A stretch of 26,000 nucleotides of DNA from Theodoxus fluviatilis (GCA_034096865.1 JAWQFJ010016508.1:1-26000); one strand, 5' to 3'; shown: positions 9,260 through 18,800, counted from the stretch's first letter. Translations and numbers: made by a program. The notes: a model not told the origin generated them from the letters alone.

Positions 9260-10004
9260 ACTCCTCCACAGCTGAAGACATTTGCCAGACAGCAGCTGAA
9301 AGCTCATGAGAGGTAGGCTTGTATGTCAGAGAAGAAGGCGTGAACGTTTATCAAGTGATATACTTATGGTACTTCCAAGAGAAAAAAATAGCATGAACAA
9401 TTTCTGCACAGGTTTTATCAACTATCACTTTCATCATATAAGCAATTGCATACACTGTAACAATTGTTGGTCTGATGGAAGATATAGGACACATGTCACA
9501 GAACATGCAGTTGGTGATATAAGACAACTGACCTTCTTGCCTCAAAAGTTCAGAAGAAAAGAAAGGATGCATTAGAACCTATGTTTGACATCATTTGAGG
9601 CAATTCACTGTGCAGTCAACTGGATGTCAAACATCCAGCACAGCAAGGAGGTTTGAATCTCATGCATTATTGCACCATTAATAAATAAGATCTCTGAACT
9701 GGCAGGCAAATCTATGGGGCTAATATCAGCAGTGACAAGCTCATGAACTGGCTCCAAATATACCATTGTCAGTACATCTACCTTGATGCTTTCTTTCCTA
9801 AACTAATGAGCTGAGGATCAAAAGGCGCATTTGTTAGACAAGTGGCTCGCCTCTATGGCTAGTCGTGGGCAAGCGAGACTCACGTATGGCTAATGAGCGA
9901 GAAACATAGGCAACGCCTAGTCCTCGAGATTCTCTCAAGATTCTATGCCTAACGTGAGTTGTCAGTGAGATCATTCTATATGAATACATGAACAAATAAA
10001 TGAC
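9260..10004. other. No gene recognised
   Basis: No domain, exon or repeat could be supported. The area 9840-9950 has somewhat higher GC and short imperfect palindromes. Confidence 0.45.
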
Positions 10005-10090
10005 GTTTTACCCCTGTGGGTTCGGGGTAAGAATTGACCCACCGCGTCTCCCTACGCCATTCCTATGAGGCGAATAACTAGGGACACCGT
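10005..10090 (+). repeat. Probable interspersed repeat fragment with hairpin
   Basis: The sequence tacccctgtgggttcgggg folds into a short hairpin (tacccc/ggggta) and is followed by aagaattgacccac and, after a short gap, by ggcgaataactagggac. I recall this kind of block as a widespread repeat in mollusc DNA, but I cannot name the family from sequence alone. It is not a tRNA: there is no cloverleaf. Confidence 0.35.
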
Positions 10091-10256
10091 GACATAATGT
10101 GCGTTTACTCTAAACTGTTCAAGTGATTTTCGTGCTTACTGGCCTTACATAGCCTACAAAGGCTCATAGGCCGTAAAACACCATCAATCCAATCTAATCA
10201 CCGAGGCCCTAGGTCTAGTAACAAACCGTGCGATTGGTTGATTCCTTCGTGTGCGT

Positions 10257-10344
10257 CCCTCCTTCCCTCCCCCCCCCTCCCCTCCCCTCCCTCCCCTCCC
10301 TCCCTCCCTCCCCTCCCCTCCCTCCCTCCCCTCCCCTCCCTCCC
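10257..10344. repeat. (CCCT)n polypyrimidine tract
   Basis: Nearly 90 bases consist only of C and T in cccct/ccct units. The minus strand is a series of GGG runs with short spacers, fit for G-quadruplexes, and the duplex could form H-DNA. Both open frames across it are compositional artefacts. Confidence 0.9.
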
Positions 10345-11880
10345 CATGAGTACTTGCATGAAGATCAACGATTTTTGTCATAAGATTCGACTTACCTGTG
10401 TTCAACCGATGCATTCGGAGTATATGCTGTCGGTTGCAACTTACTAGGAATGCTTTAAGCGCTGATGTGTTTCGAGGTCAGTAACTGTGCTACAATGCAA
10501 CGAACAAGTGTTCCTTGTCCTTTATCAGTGCAACTCCACCAACTCAACAGGTAAAGGAACATCTTATACTTATTATAGGTAGCAAATTCATATCAAGTAA
10601 CAGTTGCATAGTTAATCTTTGTAGGGCATTGTCACATAGCAACGTGACTATTGCTTTCTTCGTGTAACAGTTACACTTACCGTGTACGTTTGTAGCGTTT
10701 TCCAAGCAAAATCATTTTATTTGGAAGATTATGTCGCTGTAGTGAGCCTGGGCTGGAGACAAAGATGAATGAATCATAAATGAAGTTTTACACTTTATCA
10801 GTTGTCGCAGTCTATGTAAGACCATTGACTACAATATCAGTTGAGCTGGTTAGGGTTGGAGCTAATCAAAGCTCCATTTTCCTGGATATTTGCCTCTTAC
10901 GAATCGCGCAGGTAGACTGTGGGTCGATTACTACCCCCCACCTAGTGATAGAGGACGGCTCTGTTTTGAAATGTTTGCAATGAGGAAGACGACACGCATT
11001 CCAGTGCATGCTGATTAATGAGCTGCTCCTGAAATATGTGTCTGCATTATGAGATTGCTACCTTTTTTGTCATTCTCTTTTCATTTTAGGATCGCGTACA
11101 TTCTGTGCTTTGTGATTCACCAAGCCAGGGCATCCCCAACCTTCGAGACTGTTGTTACAGAGAGGAAAAAGTCAGTGTTACTCGGGGTAAAACTGCCGCT
11201 TACCGAACCCGTGCTATTTGAAAACGTAATGCTAAAAAAATGCAACTGCAGTCCGTTATTGACCGTATCCATATTAGCACTGTTATGTCGTAGTTGAAAT
11301 ATGTTTTAAAAACTTACTCAGGGGTCGCGTTGCAGTTGTGAAACACAAGTGAACAGTATCGTGTACTTTCGTTTTCGGTTGTTTAATATACGTGTGTATA
11401 TATATAGGCATTTTGCATAAATATATTATATGCGATCAGTGCAGACTCGATCCGAGGTACCGACTGTCACGGGTCACTTTCTGCTCGGACTTTTTAGTGT
11501 TTTACCGAGAGACAATAATTGATCCAATCAAATGAATACTAACATCGTACGGAAATGAAATAACAATTACAGTTTATTATACACTCAAATTATCTTTACA
11601 TCCTCCCACAATGTAAGATCAAACAATAATCTACACACTTACACCCACGCACCCAGGAAAACAGGAATAGTACCAAGTCTCACCCACGGCAACGCGCCAC
11701 ACTGTTAAACAGTGAAATAACAGAATGAAATTCTGTTAATAATCAAATACGCTACAACTCCGTTATTACAAGTACAAAGTGTAAAACCCTCTTACAATTT
11801 CATAACAAGTAACTTTTCAATGCAGAACAAGATTTCAATTACACAGGAAAGTCAATGCAAATGACTCTTCCACACCAAGA
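10345..11880. other. No gene recognised
   Basis: Long non-coding stretch. At 11084-11095 a pyrimidine run ending in cattttag resembles a splice acceptor, and the plus frame stays open for about 60 codons to 11297. The peptide is unremarkable and no donor is convincing. From 11560 on, the sequence is AC-rich. Confidence 0.4.
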
Positions 11881-11884
11881 ACGA

Positions 11885-12400
11885 CAACTCTAACCGACCA
11901 AAATGTAGGGACAAGAATGTTCGGTTCAATCAATAACAATGCTCCAACGGATCAAAATTTAACAACAAGAATGGCCCTTTTCACGCAAGAACAACAGCCT
12001 TTAACGCCAGGGAACGTCGGGCAAAATCACTCAGTGCACCATAATGCCTACAACACTGAACTGACAAAGGATCAAACCTCCCCTCGGCAACTATCCTCAA
12101 CCTCTCAAACTCCACCGTCCTAGTACAAGATGGCGATGTAATTCCAAAATGGAACTTAACTCCCCCTGCAATTTCTAGCAAGACGCCAGACTATTATCAT
12201 CAACAACAATTAACGCCCGAACAACAAAAGCCGAATACTGCAGGAATTAACTGGAACTTAATTTCCCCTGTAATCGGTATGCTAAAATGACACCGATCTG
12301 GCGATGCAGGCACAAAACAGAACTTAATCACCACTGCAATTTCTCACAAGACGACAGACTCTTACAATCAACAACAGTTAATAACCCTAACAACAAAATT
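11885..12400. repeat. Degenerate tandem repeats
   Basis: Two diverged repeat systems are visible. Near 11,897-12,010 a unit starting gaccaaaatgtagggacaagaatg recurs about 50 bases on as gatcaaaatttaacaacaagaatg. In 12,130-12,400 a block around ggaacttaactccccctgca recurs at about 12,252 and again at about 12,320. The first and third copies carry on in parallel for about 80 bases (168-base offset), including the phrase caatttct and a run of caacaa. Likely an old repeat or element tail; family unknown. Confidence 0.6.
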
Positions 12401-12572
12401 ATCTCAGTAATACAATGAAGGAGTTAGGCAAACCCTACAGACTCAACTTTACTTTGTACTCACTCGAGAGGAACCGTTCGATGGACACAACCAGCAGGCA
12501 ACAGAACTCACGTAGGTCGGGACTCTCGTCAAGACAAGTCCCCACTGTGGGCCACACAGCGTCACCAGCCTC

Positions 12573-12888
12573 TCAAGAGCAGAGAGAGAAGGTTACCGAC
12601 ACCAACGCACAGAGCCGTCCTCTCTGTCTAACCGCTTTCCTCCACAAAACATTTAGCTGGATCATTTGCAGCTTCACGGCATGTTCTCTCAAAAGTAAAA
12701 TGTTTCTCAGGAAAGGATCTTCACCTAGATGGTGGCAGGAATTTTCTTCCATTTTGACCGTATTCATGGAATCAGAATCATTTTCTGTGATCTCATCCTC
12801 AAAGTTTCGGGTCTTCTCTTCATCATAGTTTACACCCGATTCTGAATATTGTCTCTCTTCATATTGGTACATGTTTGCTTCCTTCTGT
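12573..12888 (-). pseudogene. Acidic 5' exon of a zinc-finger gene family, copy 1
   Basis: The minus strand has a strong acceptor (TTTTTGTCTCTAG, exon from 12888), then MYQYEERQYSES and a Glu/Asp-rich region with MEENSCHHLGEDPF. The same exon occurs at 25.73-26.0 kb, where it starts at an equivalent AG and leads into C2H2 fingers. Nucleotide identity is plain over about 12,660-12,888 and is highest at gcagcttcacgg. After LGEDPF the frame best conserved between copies (FERTCREAAND against FEKAFREAADD) is reached only by a one-base shift, so this copy is probably frame-disrupted. Downstream of about 12,630 the similarity ends, with no fingers nearby, so this is an orphan or a dead copy. An upstream mini-exon candidate is at 12,986. 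Confidence 0.5.
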
Positions 12889-12985
12889 CTAGAGACAAAA
12901 ACACACGTTGTAACATGTCTTACATGTGTAATGTAATGAAATAATATTTATTGTTTTACACATATGGGTATTTATGAAGCCTTAC

Positions 12986-13012
12986 CTGTTCCGTGTGTGC
13001 ATCCATGATTAG
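12986..13012 (-). other. Candidate mini-exon with start codon and splice donor
   Basis: On the minus strand a strong donor (GAACAG|GTAAGG) follows two nearby ATG codons. Joined to the acceptor at 12888, the second ATG gives a short leader (M-H-T-R-N-R) in frame with the acidic exon. The first ATG has the better initiation context but leads to an early stop. This is a plausible first coding exon for copy 1 and is inferred from splice signals only. Confidence 0.25.
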
Positions 13013-13394
13013 ACTCATAAGATAGTATTGGACCAATGAATGTAGAAGGCACAAATCATGACCTTATTGAGAGAATGCATAACCAAAGAAAACATCTTAC
13101 ATTTTTGCACTGTGGTATTCCCCAAAAGTACCTTGAGACCTCCAACAGTAAAACAATCATACTGGTGCACATCCAAAAAGAGAGCAGTCACCTCTTTTGA
13201 AGCCAGTCATCAAATCCATACATCAAAGCCAAGAGAAAAGAGACAATTGCTTCATAGAGCACTACTTCAGTGACAATTGTGCCTGATACTGACCTGGGGT
13301 GTGTGGCACATGCATGACTGTACTGAGCCACTCTCAGACACACCAGAAGACTGAAACAGGCTGACACCAGTCTATATCTAGCGTATTTATTACC

Positions 13395-13402
13395 AACCTG
13401 CC
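13395..13402. repeat. Left 8-bp target-site duplication (aacctgcc)
   Basis: The octamer aacctgcc directly abuts the left terminal inverted repeat and is repeated exactly at 15653-15660 after the right one. An 8-bp duplication is characteristic of the P superfamily (hAT also makes 8). Confidence 0.9.
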
Positions 13403-13462
13403 CAAGGACTACTATAACCAGGACTGGCACAGGCTGATTTCTGGCACCGCCTGTGGGGGCCA
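13403..13462 (+). repeat. Left terminal inverted repeat of the P-like element
   Basis: Sixty bases beginning caaggactactataaccagg and ending gtgggggcca. They match the reverse complement of 15593-15652 at 58 positions; the two differences fall in the inner half. The inner 30 bases contain the palindrome-like phrases ctggcaccgcctgtgg and ggctgattt, possible transposase or THAP binding sites. Confidence 0.92.
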
Positions 13463-13789
13463 TTGATTTTCTTTTAATCTAACTATTTCAACATGACAAA
13501 ATTGTCATTGAAGACTCTTTTTATATACTATTAATGATTACAGGCATTTATCTTTAAAAAAAAGTTTTTAAAGGGCTATTTTATGCTATTTTAACGGCAC
13601 CTTCGCTCAGACACAAGCATTGAGAGCGGCCACTGTACAGAAATGTTTGATACATCAACCTTTTGTCTGTGGATCTATAGAGTCTAGACATGCATGCAAG
13701 CAAACAAACAACATACCAACACACGGACAGTCAGACAAACATACCAAAATACAGACAGACAAACAGACTGACTTACCAAAATACAGCAC

Positions 13790-13795
13790 TTTATT
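13790..13795 (-). terminator. Polyadenylation signal AATAAA
   Basis: Reads AATAAA on the minus strand in ggcaataaagtgc, about 520 bases downstream of the THAP ORF stop and inside the transposon. It could end the element's transcript; this is based on position only. Confidence 0.35.
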
Positions 13796-13968
13796 GCCTG
13801 TTTACATAGAGTAAAGTGTCCTGCTGGCTTGCACAATGGTATACAATAAAACAAACATTAAATACAATCAGATTGGCTGAATGCAAGAAAATATGAAACT
13901 ATCATAGATAGCATGACTTAAAATAAATATACAATGAATTTAGAGCAGATGTCACGTCTCTTTCCCAA

Positions 13969-13980
13969 CCCCCCCCCCCC
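13969..13980 (+). repeat. C12 homopolymer
   Basis: A run of twelve C, followed by gccacccc. It lies within the P-like element about 155 bases from a G18 run, with which it could pair. Confidence 0.9.
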
Positions 13981-14135
13981 GCCACCCCTCTGGGCATGCC
14001 ACTGGGCATTGGTTAGCAATAACAACAGCAAATAAAACAATGATGAAAAGTCAGGGATCATAGGATTGATATTCAACACAATTTTGCAAAAAAATTGTAC
14101 TTGCAAACATGTGTTTTACTCGGGTATGGGGGGAT

Positions 14136-14153
14136 GGGGGGGGGGGGGGGGGG
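14136..14153 (+). repeat. G18 homopolymer
   Basis: A run of eighteen G preceded by ggggggat, eight bases left of the small MITE. Length is likely polymorphic and prone to sequencing error. Confidence 0.9.
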
Positions 14154-14163
14154 AATCTATGTA

Positions 14164-14296
14164 TACTCAGCACAACAATTAAAAGACAGCCAAGTTTGCT
14201 ACTAATGAAACAGACGTACTTGTATAATGTCATTTGAAATACATCATTAAATGTCATGTACTTGAAAAAGTGGTCTTTCAATTGTTGTGCTGAGTA
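14164..14296. mobile_element. 133-bp TA-flanked MITE inside the P-like element
   Basis: Arms at 14162-14187 and 14273-14298 are inverted repeats over 26 bases with one mismatch (tatactcagcacaacaatt outward). Taking TA as the target duplication (14162-14163 and 14297-14298), the element starts TACTCAGCACAACAATT at both ends. Size, TA target and AT-rich core fit a Tc1/mariner-type MITE. It encodes nothing and lies just 3' of the THAP ORF, so it is younger than that P-element copy. Confidence 0.8.
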
Positions 14297-14317
14297 TATA
14301 TTAAATGAACAATACCT

Positions 14318-15253
14318 TTAACTTACCATCTTCTGGAATGTCTCCTTCAGCACCTGATCTCTATCCACTGACGATGTGATGTAACGCAGCTTTCTCTTGC
14401 TGGGCAGAGTGAGAAAGTCTCGTAACTGCTCGTAATCACACTGAGGGTATGACTCAAGTGCAAGGCAGTAGTCACTCATAGAGAAATCCTTGCGGCACAA
14501 CAGTTCCAACTGTCGAGTCAAAAACACCAGTTTCTTCTCCCTCTTGCTGTCACCACAGTCTGCTGCCTGACCTTGCAGAACTGACACTACCTGTTCTAGC
14601 ACTCTGTCCAGGGGAATAGCAAAGTTCACAGAGAAGTGGACGGCTTCAAAGAATTGAGAAAAGGATCGAAGACCGTTGTTGGGGTGAAGAGTCTTACCCA
14701 GTGGGACACTAATTCCACTCTTGTAAATTGAGCATGTCAGTGGTGAACACAAAGTCGGCTTGCTTTCCACAATCACTGTTAACTTGCATTCACTCCAGTT
14801 CTCCGACATGAAATGGCACACAAACCTTCCATCAGATCTTGAAATCAGCAGGTTCTTGTATTTCTTGTGCAACTCACGGTCGGGTTGGAAGGAGTCGAAA
14901 GAAGTTATAGTGTCTTTCTGTAGAAAGTACTCCAACTGCTTCTCCTCTTTCTTTGCCGGGCGAGGTGAAGGCTTGGGGGTAGGAAGGCAAGATGTTGGCA
15001 CATTCTCAAAAACACTTGGAGGAGTCGAAGGTCGGGTAGATCCCCCAGGAATCTTTATCATTGGAGTATCGGCAGGCCAATGTCTCTCACAAATCACAAA
15101 CTTCTCAGGATCTAACTCGAAGTTTTCACGTGGTGGAAGAACATCGATCCACTTCTGCCGATCGAGAGTGTCTCTCGGCAAACGAAATACACGGCATTTA
15201 TTTTCTTTGTTGTAGTTACCACTACACTTCACTACACCACACTTTTTAGGCAT
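14318..15253 (-). CDS. THAP-domain protein of the P-like transposon
   Basis: The start ATG at 15251-15253 begins MPKKCGVVKC; an in-frame extension upstream lacks ATG and would displace the THAP N-terminus. The protein has 311 residues. The THAP zinc module is complete: Cys5, Cys10, Cys55 and His58 (C-x4-C and C-x2-H), with invariant Pro26, Trp35 and a PPSVF box at 78-82 equivalent to AVPTIF. THAP domains bind DNA in the nucleus; in P elements this one binds sites near the transposon ends. Residues 90-115 are proline and lysine rich. The rest has leucine-rich segments and ends LTLPSKRKLRYITSSVD and QKM, recalling the region ahead of the P transposase catalytic core, which is absent. The last codons (ATG GTA AGT TAA) overlap a perfect splice donor (GTAAGT, 14321-14326), a likely relic of the junction to lost exons. 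It could act as a repressor of related transposases, as truncated P proteins do in flies; that is inference. Confidence 0.85.
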   Translation of the reverse strand: MPKKCGVVKCSGNYNKENKCRVFRLPRDTLDRQKWIDVLPPRENFELDPEKFVICERHWPADTPMIKIPGGSTRPSTPPSVFENVPTSCLPTPKPSPRPAKKEEKQLEYFLQKDTITSFDSFQPDRELHKKYKNLLISRSDGRFVCHFMSENWSECKLTVIVESKPTLCSPLTCSIYKSGISVPLGKTLHPNNGLRSFSQFFEAVHFSVNFAIPLDRVLEQVVSVLQGQAADCGDSKREKKLVFLTRQLELLCRKDFSMSDYCLALESYPQCDYEQLRDFLTLPSKRKLRYITSSVDRDQVLKETFQKMVS

Positions 15254-15471
15254 CTTTGACTGAGAAAAACTTGATAAAACTTTGTAAACAAGCACGATCC
15301 GCGTTGAATTGCAACCACGTTTGTTTGGACGAATCGCAATGTCCGGTTCATAACTCTACGAAAAACGATATAGTGCGGACGTACCATCATCGATACTTCA
15401 TTCCAGCTTTCGCAAACAAACGTATTATCGAATCAAATGTATTTTCTTCAGTTGTAAAAGGATTTTGGTTG

Positions 15472-15510
15472 TAAATGAAGGAGTTATATTTAAAAAAATA
15501 ACCTTCATTT
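15472..15510. promoter_or_regulatory. Subterminal hairpin in the P-like element
   Basis: The arms aaatgaagg-ag-ttat and ataaccttcattt pair around an AT-rich loop (tatttaaaaa), about 140 bases inside the right end and upstream of the THAP ORF. The loop resembles a TATA box (ttatatttaaaa). It could be the promoter or an internal binding site, as P elements have subterminal inverted repeats. No second copy was found near the left end. Confidence 0.35.
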
Positions 15511-15592
15511 GAGACAGTCAAGTCTGCTCGTATTCTTGCGCCGCGTCACGGCTAAAAATAGACTTAGCCTGTCCAGCTCGCTCGCTGCGAAC

Positions 15593-15652
15593 TGGCCCCC
15601 ACAGGCGGGGCCAGGAATCAGCCTGTGCCAGTCCTGGTTATAGTAGTCCTTG
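15593..15652 (-). repeat. Right terminal inverted repeat of the P-like element
   Basis: Sixty bases beginning tggcccccacaggcgg and ending tagtagtccttg, the inverted partner of 13403-13462. The outermost 37 bases are identical in both arms. Confidence 0.92.
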
Positions 15653-15660
15653 AACCTGCC
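15653..15660. repeat. Right 8-bp target-site duplication (aacctgcc)
   Basis: Exact copy of 13395-13402, directly abutting the right inverted repeat. Confidence 0.9.
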
Positions 15661-17480
15661 ATAAAAGCTACTGTCCTTTACTAAACCGTTTTACATTAAC
15701 CATGCAGAACGTTTTTTGATTTTTAGTAAACCTTCAGAATGTACGCTTTCTGCACAACCTGAGTCTGAAGGCCAGGTTAAGTCATTTTAACATATTCGCA
15801 TATTCAAAAATATTCTTTGAATACTCGTATCATTTATTTAAGAAATTAGTTTGACATCATGTCACAACACCTTTGCTACAGTTTGGAGCAATTCCCGGAA
15901 AACTTGCCCAGAGAGATCACACTGCCATGTCACTGCACACTACAGCATAAAAGCAATGTGTCAAGCTTTGGCGTATCCATCAACATGCAGGGTAATCAAT
16001 GTTCAGTCACCCTGTTTATGTAGTCTAACCATGGCTGAGGCATTACGACATTCACCCAAACTACGCAAGTGCTCTGAGTCCAGTGGTCTGAGGATGATCA
16101 CAGTCTGACTCACCCCACCAGTCCTGACCTCTCATATAAAGCAATGAACACATGAAATATCAGAAGGAAAAGTTGGAATAGCATACCTTGATAATGAAAG
16201 AATACTTCTTAAATGTTGGTCAATTCAATTGTAGCAGTTGGGCTGGAAACGAACGAAATTTATTCAAGAAAACAGCAAATTTACAATGCACACTTCAATG
16301 TCATTGCAAAATTCGATGTAACACACAGCAAAAGATGGTCATCGAAATACAGCCACGGTGTATTAGACTCGACTACGCTCCACAGTCACAGACACAGGAA
16401 ATCAAAACTCACACCGTTCAACCAGCACCACTTCATTGAGAGATGCCAGCCAGAGTGAACTGAACCACAAAGGCCTTCACATACAATCAGCAGCATCAAA
16501 CTTTGTTCACCTCCTTCTTAGACATTTGACTGTTTTCATGAGTTGCACGGTTTTGTCGAGGCAGTGAGGAGCATTTCTCTTGGGTCACGAATAATGCTGT
16601 TCTTGAAGCTTGCCACCTCTATTTGAGGCCTTCCTTTCATTTCAATGGAAAACGTGCTCTTCAGCCCTGTAGGAAATCGTGCAAAGCATGCGGCTTCTCA
16701 TTGCGTCTCATTATTTTAGGCCATTTATAAGAAGTAGTAATTTGCTGAATGACTCTGGCACTTCAGATCAATTAGGGAATAGTTATGTAATTTGTTCACA
16801 AGTATACAGTGGTCTCACCAGTCTATTGAGATAGTAGTCTGCTGAAAACAAGCACCCGTTTATGGACTGTGGTGACGTGATTCCAATGGAGGCATGGAGA
16901 TACTAAGGATTGCTGTGACGAAGTGATACAAAGCTTGTAACACTATTTAGAAGAAACAAAACTATCTTTTTACTTACTATCTGTGCTGAAACACTATTGC
17001 TATTTTAGTAGCATTGTAATTTGTCCGACTGTCATCGGAAAAAAACCCTGCATATATGTAAGCCAGGTTTACTTTAGAAATAAATATATAAGAGCTATAT
17101 AATGTTCAATGTTTTCTTACCCCATTTCCAGTAAGATATGTATGACGATGTAATGAATAAAAGAAGATTCTCTGTAGAAGTAAGCATAACATTCGTTTCT
17201 AAATCCTGATCATTTTCAGCAAAATATGTGATTTTAAAACTGCTTTTACTCTTTCAACATATGAGCTTTTACAATTGACATCTCCTTCATGAATTTGCCA
17301 ATTACGTTTACCACCCATGATCCCCCATTTTCATTTATTGTTACTTTTGTATGATGTACAAAACCAGTTCTAAAATCAGAATTCAAATGAGCAGTGGGGT
17401 TTGAAGATGACAGAGATGGCACTCTCTGGTGTTATATAATCTAAGTACTTTCTCTACACATTGTTATTTGTTATTGAATC
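15661..17480. other. No gene recognised
   Basis: About 1.8 kb of AT-rich sequence without a supportable exon, repeat boundary or structural RNA. Short open frames at 15,850-16,110 and 16,190-16,460 overlap in two frames and have no domain or splice context. Confidence 0.5.
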
Positions 17481-17489
17481 TTTATCCTG

Positions 17490-17815
17490 AAAATTTTCAT
17501 CCTGCTTCTCTACTTCTCATGTCCCTATTCTTTCTGCACGTCTTTCATTACTCTTTAGAGATTCTTCCTTCTTCTGCTGCACCAGCCCCTGGTCTTTCCA
17601 TTGTTTCTCCTGCGTCTGCCTCTTTACTTTGTTGTTGTTCTATGGCCTTCTTCTTCTCCCTCTGCACTTTTCTCTCCTTTTTCTTCTCCTGCTCTTCATA
17701 CTCCTGCTCATTGTCTTCTCTGTCCCAGGCCTCCTCTTCTTTCTTCGTTTTTCTTTTCTTCATCGTCATTGTTGTCTCTTCCCCCTCCCCCCTCCTCTAC
17801 CTACTTCCTTTTTTG
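17490..17815. repeat. Polypyrimidine tract
   Basis: Strongly C/T-rich on the plus strand (cttcttctgctgc, ctccctctgcac and similar). The complementary strand reads as a 73-codon Glu/Lys-rich frame (17,548-17,769) starting MTMKKRKTKKEEE. This could be a charged coiled-coil exon, but purine-rich DNA gives such frames by composition and no splice sites support it. The stretch on to 18,450 holds nothing recognisable. Confidence 0.6.
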
Positions 17816-18449
17816 ATATTACACCCAGACACCAGGAGTTTCATGTGAACAGGGCGCATTGATCGACTCTAAATATTCCGTTGTATGGGGCCATGAGTCA
17901 GCAACAACCTGGAATCTACCCCAAGGAATGAAGTTGGTGCTGTTACCTGACTGATTGCATCGTAAATAATAGTCACTGCGTTTGCTGTCAGGTGCCAGTG
18001 AAGGACCCATCAAGCAGCCCTGCGATCGTGTTAATGGTGTCAATCGGTTTGAAACCTTGATATAGGCAGTGCGTCATCGTATAAAACTACAACTTTCACT
18101 TTTTGTCTTTTTTAATATGCACTTTTGAACATCTATTTGTTTAGTGTTTAAAACTATATATGTTCATATTATTTTTACAGAGGTGAGAGCTGAAGCAAAT
18201 TGTTGAGTTTCTTTTCCTCCCAGATCAACATCTGTTACAACACACCAGTGTGCTCATGATGCATGCCATGTAGACACATTATCGCCTACAAAATGTTTTT
18301 TGCAGGTTTCATACACGATGCTTGTGACACATTTTTGGTATCTACTGGTCTGAAAGGCTCCTCTTGTGAGGTCCTCAAACGGGACACACCTTCCAAACAT
18401 ACACACCTTACTAAGACGTCATGGTGTTTGCTGTCTAGGCACTGACAAT

Positions 18450-18800
18450 AGGTAAAATGATGGGAGAATCACATAGGATCTCCTTTATGTCGAACTGAAA
18501 AAAAGCTGAGATAGAAGGATGTTTGCAAACAGAACCAAAAGGCGTTTGGCATCAACACATCAAGGACATAACCAGTGATCGCACCAAGTGAAGACGCGAG
18601 CTCCAGACCAGACAAAGAGGTAGAGAAGAGGCTCTGGAGGCTGGACATGGAGAGACTCACTTGCTGGAAGGACATATGTAGCCAGAATGTCACTGGCACT
18701 TTCACATGTAATAGCTACGAGAAGGACTGCCACTTCAAGGTTGGACTACATAGTCAAAGCAGGATCTGCAAGCAAATGAAAGCTTTAGTGCTAGAACCCA
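18450..18800 (+). pseudogene. LINE C-terminal zinc-knuckle remnant
   Basis: The plus strand reads CNSYEKDCHFKVGLHSQSRI with a following Cys, close to the Cys-rich finger (C-x-R-x-C-x-S-R-I-G-L-x-S-H-x-R-x-C) that ends some invertebrate LINE polyproteins. Upstream, shifted frames contain TSRPDK-like and W-R-L-D-M-E-R sequence expected before that finger. One ligand Cys is Tyr and the ligand His is Gln, so the motif is degenerate. The frame runs on to a stop at 18,871. Orientation and boundaries are tentative. Confidence 0.4.

Larger units (their letters stand above)
13403..15652 (-). mobile_element. P-superfamily DNA transposon, 2,250 bp, THAP-encoding
   Basis: The element is bounded by 60-bp inverted repeats, 58 of 60 positions identical, each starting CAAGGACTACTATAACCAGG at the outer end. 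It is flanked by a perfect 8-bp direct repeat. The terminus fits the CANRG consensus of P elements. On the minus strand it has one ORF (14318-15253) whose first 85 residues are a THAP domain, the DNA-binding module of P transposase. The canonical P element is about 2.9 kb and encodes about 750 residues; this copy encodes 311 and shows no RNase H-like catalytic region. The 850 bases after the ORF are AT-rich, non-coding, and hold a MITE, C and G homopolymers and an AATAAA. I infer an internally deleted, non-autonomous copy. The near-identical ends suggest it moved not long ago. Confidence 0.88.

Noticed and set aside
10005..10060. tRNA-derived element or tRNA gene
   Set aside because: There is a short hairpin and a ggttcg phrase, but no acceptor stem, D arm or anticodon arm could be built.
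10184..10447. Gly/Glu-rich and Pro/Ser-rich ORFs on both strands
   Set aside because: Both are translations of the (CCCT)n tract.
11049..11297. 82-codon ORF after an acceptor-like pyrimidine tract
   Set aside because: There is no recognisable domain and no matching donor, and the composition is like the surrounding non-coding DNA.
12130..12400. LTR of a retrotransposon
   Set aside because: Repeats are tandem and diverged, with no TG...CA ends, primer-binding site or gag/pol nearby.
14318..15295. THAP ORF as an ordinary host THAP gene
   Set aside because: It lies wholly between 60-bp inverted repeats with a perfect 8-bp duplication, so it belongs to a transposon. Upstream in-frame codons before the MPKK start were also rejected because they would displace the first THAP cysteine.
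17548..17769. Glu/Lys-rich coiled-coil gene
   Set aside because: The charge pattern follows from a purine-rich strand. There are no splice sites and no upstream or downstream coding support.
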